7,568 nt of DNA, taken from NCBI GenBank assembly GCA_964459515.1, contig CAYWML010000061.1:1-7568 (forward strand), written 5' to 3'. Source of the DNA: Scatosoma sp964459515 (GTDB lineage Bacteria > Bacillota > Clostridia > Christensenellales > Borkfalkiaceae). Made by a program: the position numbers and the translations under genes. The notes beneath the pieces are model-generated. The model saw only the letters and a program-made list of their open reading frames with translations. It was not told the DNA's origin and made no database searches. This document shows, piece after piece, positions 1-5,821 of the stretch; positions within the stretch are counted from its first letter, which is position 1; each line of letters starts with the position of its first letter.

Positions 1-118
1 CCAAATGGAATGGGGCAAGTATTCAAAATTGGGCTATGGCAAGAAACCAACTTGCCGTCAATTCCAAGTTCCAAATCATAATGCAAAAGTATGAAAATTT
101 AATTTAGGCAAAATAATT

Positions 119-164
119 TACACACTTTGCTTGACATTCCCTACACACTTCGCTTGACATTCCC
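119..164. repeat. Tandem duplication of a 23-bp unit
   Basis: Positions 119-141 and 142-164 are adjacent copies of one 23-bp unit that differ at a single base (T versus C at the tenth base). The duplication lies at the broken 3' end of the tnpA remnant and places stop codons in the HxH-containing frame. It probably arose by slippage after the transposase lost function. Confidence 0.9.
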
Positions 165-224
165 CAATAACAAATGTACGTGGTTTGGCATATTTCTCCT
201 TCTATGATATCTACACCTTTCCAC

Positions 225-314
225 GCACATAGTGTTCGCAAAATTTCTCTTATTTCTAATCGTTTTTCTTCGAAAAATACTTTTCGCCGATATTTGAGTG
301 CGAACACTATGTGC
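225..314. repeat. 16-bp perfect inverted repeat inside the tnpA remnant
   Basis: The arm at 225-240 (gcacatagtgttcgca) is the exact reverse complement of 299-314, with 58 bp between them. On the tnpA strand the two arms encode parts of HIVFAL and LRTLCAW, which are both conserved protein segments. The repeat could be chance, or it could fold as a long hairpin in the tnpA transcript. Confidence 0.85.
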
Positions 315-369
315 ATTTTGTATGTGCTATACTTTTTGTGACATTATTTGATTCTTTCATTTTATTGTC

Positions 370-429
370 CTCCGATTTTGTTTTTTCGTTGTCGCCGCTA
401 GGCTACAACTCTATTATACAAAATCGGAG
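370..429 (-). promoter_or_regulatory. tnpA leader stem-loop that would hide the ribosome binding site
   Basis: A perfect 12-bp inverted repeat pairs 370-381 (ctccgattttgt) with 418-429 (acaaaatcggag). Nested inside is a second stem, 388-396 with 401-409, with one mismatch and a 4-base loop. On the tnpA strand the 3' arm contains GGAG of the GGAGG ribosome binding site at 369-373, so the folded RNA would block translation. Sequestration of the ribosome binding site by 5' leader structure is described for IS200, and this matches that arrangement. The inner hairpin with its mismatch also resembles the subterminal hairpins that TnpA recognises at IS200/IS605 ends. The structure is read by eye; no folding energy was calculated. 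Confidence 0.7.
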
Positions 430-466
430 TATATTTTTTCTTTTACACATTGGTAAACCTCTATCG

Positions 467-489
467 AACCACGCCACCATGGCGTGGTT
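467..489. repeat. Hairpin with 9-bp stem, possible IS end
   Basis: The sequence aaccacgcc, loop accat, ggcgtggtt forms a perfect 9-bp stem. Outer bases ggtaaa (452-457) could also pair with tttacc (489-494) across a 9-nt bulge, giving a larger imperfect structure. Its place upstream of the tnpA leader fits an IS200/IS605 left-end hairpin, but no target site or second end could be identified. Confidence 0.6.
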
Positions 490-502
490 TTACCTATACA
501 AT

Positions 503-524
503 AAACGCCGCATTCGCGGCGTTT
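503..524 (-). terminator. Candidate terminator after yugP (9-bp GC-rich hairpin)
   Basis: The sequence aaacgccgc, loop attc, gcggcgttt forms a perfect 9-bp stem. On the minus strand it lies ~110 nt beyond the yugP stop and is followed by ttattgt, a short weak T tract. It would end the yabB-rsmI-yugP transcript before the tnpA remnant. The poor T run makes the terminator call moderate; the fold itself is clear. Confidence 0.5.
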
Positions 525-633
525 CGAGCGGAGTTGTCGCACTTTACGCAAATACCCGTTACACGCATACCTGCCTTATGGCATTTTTGCTTTCGTCGTT
601 AGCGGCAAGCCCTAAAAATTCGCCTTGCGCGTT

Positions 634-1377
634 TTAATCGCGAGAGCGACGATTGCCGCCGAACAGCAAGAACACCCAAACCGCAAAACGTAAAAAGTAC
701 ACGAGCGAGGTCAACAGCGAAGCTACGTACGTTTGCGCGGCTGCGCTCAACATTTTCTTCGCGTACGGAACTTCCGATTCCGTCAAAATACCTGCCTGCA
801 ACAGCATTTTTCGCGCGCGACGGCTGGCGTCCAATTCCACGGGTAAAGTCACGAGGGCGAACAAGGTAGAAAGCCCGTACAACACCACGCCGACAATCGC
901 CATATAATACCCGACCGTCATGCCCTGCCCTGCGTACACGCCGACGTCGAGAAGCAAACCGATAAGCACCAACGGCAACGCCAAACGACTGCCGAAATTG
1001 GTAATCGGCACGAGCAACGTACGCAACTTATACGGCAGATAGCCGCTCTTTTTCTGCATTACGTGCCCGACCTCGTGCGCCGCCACGGCAACCGCCGCAA
1101 TCGAATCGCTGCCGTATACGCTGTCCGAAAGATTGACGATCTTTTTCTTCGGATGATAATGGTCGGTAAGCGAGCCGCGCACTCTGCCGACGTCGATATC
1201 CCACGCGCCGTTTTGGCGAAGCAACAAACGCGCCGTATCGTAACCCGTCATATGCGAACGCGTCGGCATTCCGCCGTATGCCTTATACGAAGAATGAACC
1301 TTCGCGCTTGCGCTCGCGGAAAAAACGGCGCACACCGCAATCAACGCCAAAAACAACAAATAGTATTCCAAAGGCAT
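634..1377 (-). CDS. yugP: YugP-family membrane zinc metallopeptidase
   Basis: This 247-residue protein matches the Zn_peptidase_2 family (B. subtilis YugP-like), integral membrane metallopeptidases whose substrates are not well known. The first ~24 residues are a hydrophobic segment. The family motif LTDHYHPKKKIVNLS lies at 70-84 and the zinc-binding HEVGH at 101-105, with E102 as the expected catalytic base. A glutamate in LPVELDASRRA (E181) may supply the third metal ligand. Hydrophobic stretches near 124-148, 153-177 and 217-240 are probable membrane helices. The length is close to that usual for the family. The start has a GGGAG site at 1387-1391 with a 9-nt spacer. It is the last gene of the minus-strand unit, 122 bp after rsmI. 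That gap holds no obvious terminator or strong promoter, so co-transcription is likely but not proven. Confidence 0.9.
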   Translation of the reverse strand: MPLEYYLLFLALIAVCAVFSASASAKVHSSYKAYGGMPTRSHMTGYDTARLLLRQNGAWDIDVGRVRGSLTDHYHPKKKIVNLSDSVYGSDSIAAVAVAAHEVGHVMQKKSGYLPYKLRTLLVPITNFGSRLALPLVLIGLLLDVGVYAGQGMTVGYYMAIVGVVLYGLSTLFALVTLPVELDASRRARKMLLQAGILTESEVPYAKKMLSAAAQTYVASLLTSLVYFLRFAVWVFLLFGGNRRSRD

Positions 1378-1499
1378 GTTTTTTTACTCCCGTTTACAAA
1401 ATTTCTTCTTTGCGCGACGCCGCACGACGTCGAACGAAAAGCGTTTTCTTAAATATATCTACCACGTTTTCGGGCGTTTTAATCGCCGAAAGGCATTTT

Positions 1500-2303
1500 T
1501 TATAAATCTATCGAAAAGGGATACAACTCCGATTTGGAAACGCCGCGGTCTTTCGCGGCGCGCTTTAACGCTTCTTTCTTTTCCAAGCCTGCCGCCATAT
1601 AGTGCCGAATATGCTCCCGTTCGGATAGAGCGTTCAGAGGGTTTTCCGTCGCTTCCGCGCCGCCGACGAGGAGCACGTATTCGCCGCGCTTCTCCCCCGA
1701 CAAGCCGTCTTGCAAACGAAAACGCTTCGTTTCTTCGTGCAATTTGGTGATTTCCCGTACAGCCGCCGCAGGGCGATCGCCGAAAACTTCGTACATCGCC
1801 TCGATATCGTCGTCCACGTCTTGCGGCGCGCTGTGAAAGGCGAGCGTTACGTCCAAGTCTTTATACTTTTCCAAAAGCGCGCGTTTTTCGCCAACTTTAT
1901 TGGGAAGAAAGCCGATAAACGCGAAACGATCGGCAGGGAGCGCAGACAACACGAGCGCGGCAACGAAAGCACACGCGCCGGGAAGCAAGGTGTACGGTTC
2001 GCCGTTTTCGCGCAAATACATACAAACGATATTGCCGGGATCGGAAACGACGGGCGTGCCTGCGTCGGAAACGACGGCGACGTTTTCGCCGCGCCGCGAA
2101 GCCGCCAATATTTTTTCCGCGGCTTCTTTTTCGTTAAATTTATGGCAAGCGTACAACGGTTTTTTAATCTCGTACGCATTCAAAAGCTTCATCGTATGCC
2201 GCGTATCTTCGCAAAAGATTACGTCCGCCTCGCGCAGCGTTTCGAGGGCGCGTAACGTAATATCCTTCAAATTGCCGATCGGCGTAGCCACAAAACTTAC
2301 CAT
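1500..2303 (-). CDS. rsmI: 16S rRNA (cytidine1402-2'-O)-methyltransferase RsmI
   Basis: RsmI uses S-adenosylmethionine to 2'-O-methylate cytidine 1402 in the decoding centre of 16S rRNA. The 267-residue protein has the full set of tetrapyrrole-methylase-fold motifs: ATPIGNL at 6-12, EDTR at 32-35, VSDAGTP at 78-84, SDPG at 87-90, LPGACA at 107-112, FIGFLP at 129-134 and REITKLHEE at 183-191. The usual FYESPHR motif reads FHSAPQD (156-162), a noticeable departure. The C-terminal helical tail (EKKEALKRAAKDRGVSKSELY) is typical. Length is normal. GAGGTG lies just upstream of the ATG and overlaps the TGA of the preceding methyltransferase gene, only 9 nt away, so the two are surely one transcript. 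In B. subtilis rsmI (yabC) likewise lies close to yabB near the replication origin. Confidence 0.96.
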   Translation of the reverse strand: MVSFVATPIGNLKDITLRALETLREADVIFCEDTRHTMKLLNAYEIKKPLYACHKFNEKEAAEKILAASRRGENVAVVSDAGTPVVSDPGNIVCMYLRENGEPYTLLPGACAFVAALVLSALPADRFAFIGFLPNKVGEKRALLEKYKDLDVTLAFHSAPQDVDDDIEAMYEVFGDRPAAAVREITKLHEETKRFRLQDGLSGEKRGEYVLLVGGAEATENPLNALSEREHIRHYMAAGLEKKEALKRAAKDRGVSKSELYPFSIDL

Positions 2304-2312
2304 ATTTTCACC

Positions 2313-3008
2313 TCACGTATTATAAATCGTCGGCAGAATTTCCGAACACGGTTTGCCGCCTTTCACCGCTTCCACCATCACCAAATAGGGCTTTGTCCCA
2401 TACCTGCCTCCGACGAATTGTATTTTCTTCACTTCCAACCTTTCCTCGTGAAGGGTATAACAAACCTCTGCCAAGCGGTCGGCACGGTGCAACATACACA
2501 ACCTGCCGCCGAATTTCAAAACGAAGCTTGCCGCGTGCGCCAGCTCCCGCAAGCAAACGGTCAGCTCCTTGCGGCAAATCGCTTTATGCGGCTCTTCGTT
2601 CGCAAATCCGCCTTTTTCGTAGGGAGGATTACAAAGCACGAGGGAAAATTTTTCGCAAAACGCTTTATGCGTTTCCTGCAATTTTCCGCAAACGAAAGAA
2701 AAGTTTGCAAAGCCGTTATATTGCGCGGTTTTTACCGACAACGCGGATAGCTCGGGCTGCAACTCGAACAGCGTAAACGGCAAATCGGGAAAGCGCGCCC
2801 TATGCAGCGCGTAAAAATGAAACGCCACTATGCCGCTTCCGGCGCAAAAATCCGCCGCGACGTCCCCCCTTTTCGGAGCGGCAAAACGCGAAAGAAGCAC
2901 GGAATCGGAAGTAAAACGATACAAACGGGTATCCTGTACGATTTTCAAATCGTCGATCCGCATATCTTCCAGCACTTCGTATTCGCCAAGCGTTATTTCC
3001 CGTTTCAC
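2313..3008 (-). CDS. yabB: YabB/TrmN6-like SAM-dependent N6-adenine tRNA methyltransferase
   Basis: This is a COG4123-type methyltransferase (231 residues), related to the E. coli enzyme that N6-methylates A37 of tRNA1(Val); the exact target in Bacillota is inferred only by homology. The N-terminal RIDDLKIVQDTRLYRFTSDSVLLSRFA (17-43) is the family signature. SAM-binding motif I is DFCAGSGI (53-60), the acidic residue follows in FELQPE (81-86), and the catalytic NPPY is at 127-130. The C-terminus GGRYGTKPYLVMVEAVKGGKP is typical. I place the start at the GTG at 3006-3008, with GGGAG upstream. A longer frame back to 3203 is rejected because it would begin upstream of the promoter at 3118-3146 and adds unrelated Arg-rich sequence. 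It is the first gene of the unit with rsmI and yugP. Confidence 0.88.
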   Translation of the reverse strand: MKREITLGEYEVLEDMRIDDLKIVQDTRLYRFTSDSVLLSRFAAPKRGDVAADFCAGSGIVAFHFYALHRARFPDLPFTLFELQPELSALSVKTAQYNGFANFSFVCGKLQETHKAFCEKFSLVLCNPPYEKGGFANEEPHKAICRKELTVCLRELAHAASFVLKFGGRLCMLHRADRLAEVCYTLHEERLEVKKIQFVGGRYGTKPYLVMVEAVKGGKPCSEILPTIYNT

Positions 3009-3117
3009 GTAAAAAACTTCTCCCTGTCCCGTTAGAGCCTTCGCGAAATAAATTTTCCGATGCGCACCCTTCCTCCCAACGAGAAAGGCATTGCGCGAAA
3101 ACTCCGTTCTTCTATAT

Positions 3118-3146
3118 AGTATAGCATGCGCGCAAAAAATTGTCAA
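3118..3146 (-). promoter_or_regulatory. Sigma-70/SigA-type promoter for the yabB-rsmI-yugP operon
   Basis: On the minus strand a perfect -35 TTGACA (3141-3146) is followed after exactly 17 nt by TATACT (3118-3123), one base from the TATAAT consensus. Transcription would begin near 3111, giving a leader of ~100 nt before the GTG at 3008. The elements overlap the region just upstream of the divergent germination operon. Confidence 0.78.
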
Positions 3147-3212
3147 CCCGTTGCACGCCCTTGCGCGCGCTCGACGCGCATACTTTTCGTAGCTTTCGTC
3201 CATGCTGTTTCC

Positions 3213-4697
3213 GTGAAGATTTTTTCAGGAAAATTACGAGACGATTTACGCGCGCTTAAAAAGCTTCTGCCTGCCGAAGATATTTTAACCTACACGTTTT
3301 TCTCGGCGGACGGCGTAGCGTGCGCCCTCGTTTACGCGGACGGCGTAGTAGATAAACAGCTCCTCGGAGAGCTCGTAGCAAAACCTCTATCCGAAACGCA
3401 CCTAAAACGAGAAAAAGACGAGGGCAGGTATGCGTTGAGCGCAGAATACGTAAAATCGGCGATTCGCTATCCCGAAGGGAAAGTCTGCGCGCGTCTCGAA
3501 GAAGCCGTCAAAGAGATTTTGGACGGCAACACCTTACTGCTGACGGACGGCATACCGACGGGCATTATCGTCGGGGCAAAACTTTTGCCCGTCCGCTCCG
3601 TTTCCGAACCGCCCACCGACGTGGCGGTGAAAGGACCGCGCGAGGGCTTCATCGAAGACGTCAAAACAAACATGTCGCTACTTAGAAAACGGCTAAAAAC
3701 GCCGAATTTGCGCTTTCAAACGCTACGCCTCGGCAAACAATCGGATACCGCCGTCGTTGTTTGTTGGTTGGAGGGCACGGCAAACGCGACGGTGCAAGCG
3801 GAAATCGTGGAAAAACTGCAACGTTACCAAACGGACATCGTGCCCGATTCTTCGTACGTTGCGGCGTTGCTCGCGCCGCGAAAGCACTCGTTATTCCCTG
3901 CACTCGGCACGACGGAAAAACCGGATATTTTCGCCGCCAAACTCAGCGAGGGGCGCGTGGGCATTCTCGTAGACGGTTCGCCCATCGCCCTCACCGCGCC
4001 CTTTCTTCTCGTGGAGGATCTGCAAAGCAGCGAGGACTATTTCATATCGCCGTTCATGGCGACGATCTTTCGTTTTTTACGCTTGATTGCGCTATTCGTC
4101 GCGATACTGCTACCTGCATTTTACGTTTCGGCGCAACTTTTCAAAATGCAACTACTGCCTCTCGGACTGATGTTGACGATCGCCAGTAGCGTACGGGAGC
4201 TACCCCTTTCGCCGAGCCTTGAAATGCTCGTCGTGCTGTTGCTTTTAGAAGTCTTAAAAGAGGCGAGCATTCGTATGCCGAAGTACGTCGGCATGTCCCT
4301 TTCGATCGTCGGCGCGCTCGTTCTCGGCGAAACGGCGGTATCGGCAGGATTTCTGTCTACGCCTGCCTTGATTATCGTCGCTTTTTCGGGCATCTGCCTT
4401 TATACCGTGCCCGATTTCGTGGAAACGGGCAGCGTGCTTCGGTGGCTGTTTCTTATCGTCGCAGGGAGCGCAGGGCCGTTCGGCATCGTACTGCTTTGCA
4501 CCTTGCTACTGTGCTATCTGCTTTCCGTAGACGCGTTCGGCACGCCGCTCCTTGCGCCGTTCTCCCCTTTGTTGCGGCAGGATTTGCGCGACAGCGTCGT
4601 GAAGTACGACCTATTGCGGCTTTACCGCCGTCCGCGCGCCATGCGCACGAAAAACCGCATACGTTTACGCAAACGGTGCAAGGAGGATAAAGAATGA
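3213..4697 (+). CDS. gerAA: GerA-family spore germination receptor, alpha (A) subunit
   Basis: The A subunit of nutrient germinant receptors sits in the spore inner membrane and, with B and C subunits, senses nutrients and triggers ion release. From the GTG at 3213 the protein has 494 residues, as usual for PF03323. The cytosolic N-terminal part (1-280) carries VRSVSEPPTDVAVKGPREGF (127-146) and KTNMSLLRKRLKTPNL (151-166), strong family signatures, and GILVDGSPIALTAP (250-263). The membrane part begins near 284 (FRFLRLIALFVAILLPAFYV) and includes LLLEVLKEASIRMP (343-356) and SIVGALVLGETAVSAG (364-379). A basic tail follows. The start is uncertain: neither the GTG at 3213 nor an upstream ATG at 3126 has a clear ribosome binding site, and the residues between them are Arg/Cys-rich and unlike GerA. 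The gene overlaps the next by 4 nt. The letter A denotes subunit class; the specific paralogue and germinant are unknown. Confidence 0.94.
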   Translation: MKIFSGKLRDDLRALKKLLPAEDILTYTFFSADGVACALVYADGVVDKQLLGELVAKPLSETHLKREKDEGRYALSAEYVKSAIRYPEGKVCARLEEAVKEILDGNTLLLTDGIPTGIIVGAKLLPVRSVSEPPTDVAVKGPREGFIEDVKTNMSLLRKRLKTPNLRFQTLRLGKQSDTAVVVCWLEGTANATVQAEIVEKLQRYQTDIVPDSSYVAALLAPRKHSLFPALGTTEKPDIFAAKLSEGRVGILVDGSPIALTAPFLLVEDLQSSEDYFISPFMATIFRFLRLIALFVAILLPAFYVSAQLFKMQLLPLGLMLTIASSVRELPLSPSLEMLVVLLLLEVLKEASIRMPKYVGMSLSIVGALVLGETAVSAGFLSTPALIIVAFSGICLYTVPDFVETGSVLRWLFLIVAGSAGPFGIVLLCTLLLCYLLSVDAFGTPLLAPFSPLLRQDLRDSVVKYDLLRLYRRPRAMRTKNRIRLRKRCKEDKE

Positions 4698-5821
4698 AAA
4701 ACGGATATATCCGCCGCGACGAAGCCGCCGAAAGCGCGAATGTCGTGTACGGTAGACAAATCGCCTTCGCTGCCGCCTTTTTATTGCCGACGGCAAAACT
4801 GTCGGAAGTGCCGTCGTTGCTCGCCAAATACGCGGCGAACGACCTACTTCTCCCTGCGCTTTTGCATTTTCTGTTGCAAGGCGCGTTACTGTTTGCGCTG
4901 TTATACGCGGCGGCAGGGAGCGAACGAACGCTGTTTGAACGCTTGGAAGAGAAGCTCGGAAAAGGCGCGCGCGCAATATACGCTTTTCTTGCCGTATACT
5001 ACGTTTTCGCGGCGTTGTTGCCCTTGCTCGATTTGGAAAAATACGTCTATGCAATCTTCTTCGACACCGCGCCGACATCGTTTACGTTTGCAATCTTCTT
5101 CGTATTAAGCGGCTATATCTCCATGCAAAGCCTGAAAACGGTGGGAAGAAGCGCGGATTTTTGCCTGTTCCTCTTCCCGATCTCCTTTTTGGCGTTGCTC
5201 GGCATGGCGTTGACGGCGACGGATTTTTCGCGGCTGTTGCCCCTGTTCGGGGTAAAGTTTTCCCGCTCGGCAACTGCTTTTACGCGAAGCGCGCCGCAAT
5301 TCGCCGACGTGCTTTTCCTGCTTCCGCTCGTCGGAAATTATCGACATAAAAGAGGCGACACGCCGAAAATCATGACAGGGTACGCCGTCGGAGCTGGTTT
5401 TACCCTCCTCTTTCTCGCCGTATTCTTCGGCGTGTTTTCCTCTATCGCCGCGCGCGAACATTACGCGTTTTCCAAGATAGCGCGCTATTTTCCCGCTCTG
5501 AAAGTGACGGGACGCGTCGATTTGATTTTTATTTACGCGCTCACCGTCGTTTTACTGCTGTATACCTGCTTTTTATTGCTGTACACGGTGTACTTCGTCC
5601 GCCGCGCGTTTTCTCTGCGACGCAAACTGCCCACCGTCTGCGTATTGCACGTCGGCTTGTTTTTCTTCGTGCTGTTTTGCAATAGAAAATACAACGCGTT
5701 CTACGAAACGATAGGCGGAAAGCTATTTTGGATATTTTCGATCGTCTCAGCCATGGTGCTCGCATTTTTGCTTTTGCCCAAAAAAACAAAGCCCGACGGG
5801 GAGGGAAAAACGTATGTATAA
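4694..5821 (+). CDS. gerAB: GerB-family spore germination permease-like beta (B) subunit
   Basis: The B subunit is an amino-acid-permease-like (APC superfamily) membrane protein that is thought to bind the nutrient germinant. This 375-residue product is close to the usual ~365 and is almost entirely hydrophobic, with about ten candidate helices (roughly 23-40, 52-73, 93-112, 130-146, 157-175, 203-217, 229-251, 275-301, 313-329, 344-362). KVTGRVDLIFIYAL at 270-283 matches a conserved family stretch before a long helix. AGGAGG at 4681-4686 precedes the ATG by 7 nt, and the ATG overlaps the TGA of the upstream gene (ATGA), which indicates coupled translation. Sequence in this family diverges strongly, so the call rests on length, helix pattern and position between the A and C genes. 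The ligand cannot be read from the sequence. Confidence 0.92.
   Translation: MKNGYIRRDEAAESANVVYGRQIAFAAAFLLPTAKLSEVPSLLAKYAANDLLLPALLHFLLQGALLFALLYAAAGSERTLFERLEEKLGKGARAIYAFLAVYYVFAALLPLLDLEKYVYAIFFDTAPTSFTFAIFFVLSGYISMQSLKTVGRSADFCLFLFPISFLALLGMALTATDFSRLLPLFGVKFSRSATAFTRSAPQFADVLFLLPLVGNYRHKRGDTPKIMTGYAVGAGFTLLFLAVFFGVFSSIAAREHYAFSKIARYFPALKVTGRVDLIFIYALTVVLLLYTCFLLLYTVYFVRRAFSLRRKLPTVCVLHVGLFFFVLFCNRKYNAFYETIGGKLFWIFSIVSAMVLAFLLLPKKTKPDGEGKTYV

Larger units (their letters stand above)
104..360 (-). pseudogene. tnpA: Decayed IS200/IS605-family Y1 transposase (tnpA) remnant
   Basis: The reading starts at an ATG at 358-360 with a GGAGG ribosome binding site at 369-373, 8 nt upstream. It reads MKESNNVTKSIAHTK, the conserved N-terminus of IS200 TnpA (SLAHTKWxCKYHIVF). 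About 13 nt that would encode the WNCKY segment are missing, so the frame shifts. The next segment, HIVFALKYRRKVFF...LRTLCAWKGVDIIEGE, is typical TnpA. A second, 1-nt loss lies just before PNHVHLLLG, which holds the HxH metal-binding pair of HUH enzymes. That frame stops at 141-143, inside a 23-bp tandem duplication, while the undisturbed frame runs to a stop near 104. Family members are usually 130-155 residues; here only ~85 codons remain and the C-terminal half with the catalytic tyrosine is gone. It cannot encode an active transposase. The family call rests on motifs recalled from the family, not on a search. Confidence 0.82.
430..633. other. Non-coding stretch between tnpA leader and yugP
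   Basis: Apart from the two hairpins listed separately, nothing here looks like a protein gene. The plus-strand frame open over 311-637 runs across both hairpins and antisense to tnpA, and has no sign of selection. On the minus strand a 24-codon frame (494-568, MRVTGICVKCDNSARN...) begins just after AAGGCAGG but is too short to support as a gene. The segment 525-633 is the 3' untranslated part of the yugP transcript if the terminator at 503-524 is real. Confidence 0.5.

Noticed and set aside
3..107. 34-codon plus-strand open stretch at the left edge
   Set aside because: The AT-rich sequence with repeated ttccaa words gives no recognisable protein; it may be the end of a gene outside the window but cannot be supported.
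494..568. 24-residue minus-strand peptide frame with CxxC
   Set aside because: It is too short, the ribosome site spacing is poor, and it overlaps a terminator-like hairpin; conservation data would be needed to call it.
311..637. 108-codon plus-strand open frame
   Set aside because: It is antisense to the tnpA start and leader and crosses both hairpins, with no family resemblance.
1480..1500. Small gcc-gaaa-ggc hairpin followed by a T run between yugP and rsmI
   Set aside because: A 3-bp stem is too weak for a terminator, and on the plus strand no gene ends there.
3009..3203. 65-codon N-terminal extension of the yabB-like gene
   Set aside because: It begins upstream of a near-consensus promoter for the same strand and does not resemble the family; the GTG at 3008 has a ribosome binding site.
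3126..3212. ATG at 3126 as start of the GerA subunit
   Set aside because: The extra 29 residues are Arg/Cys-rich and unlike GerA, there is no ribosome binding site, and the segment overlaps the divergent promoter. It is kept as an alternative only.
4453..5078. Long minus-strand open frames within the germination operon
   Set aside because: They are Arg/Ala-rich shadows of the plus-strand coding sequence, which has clear family motifs and good ribosome sites.
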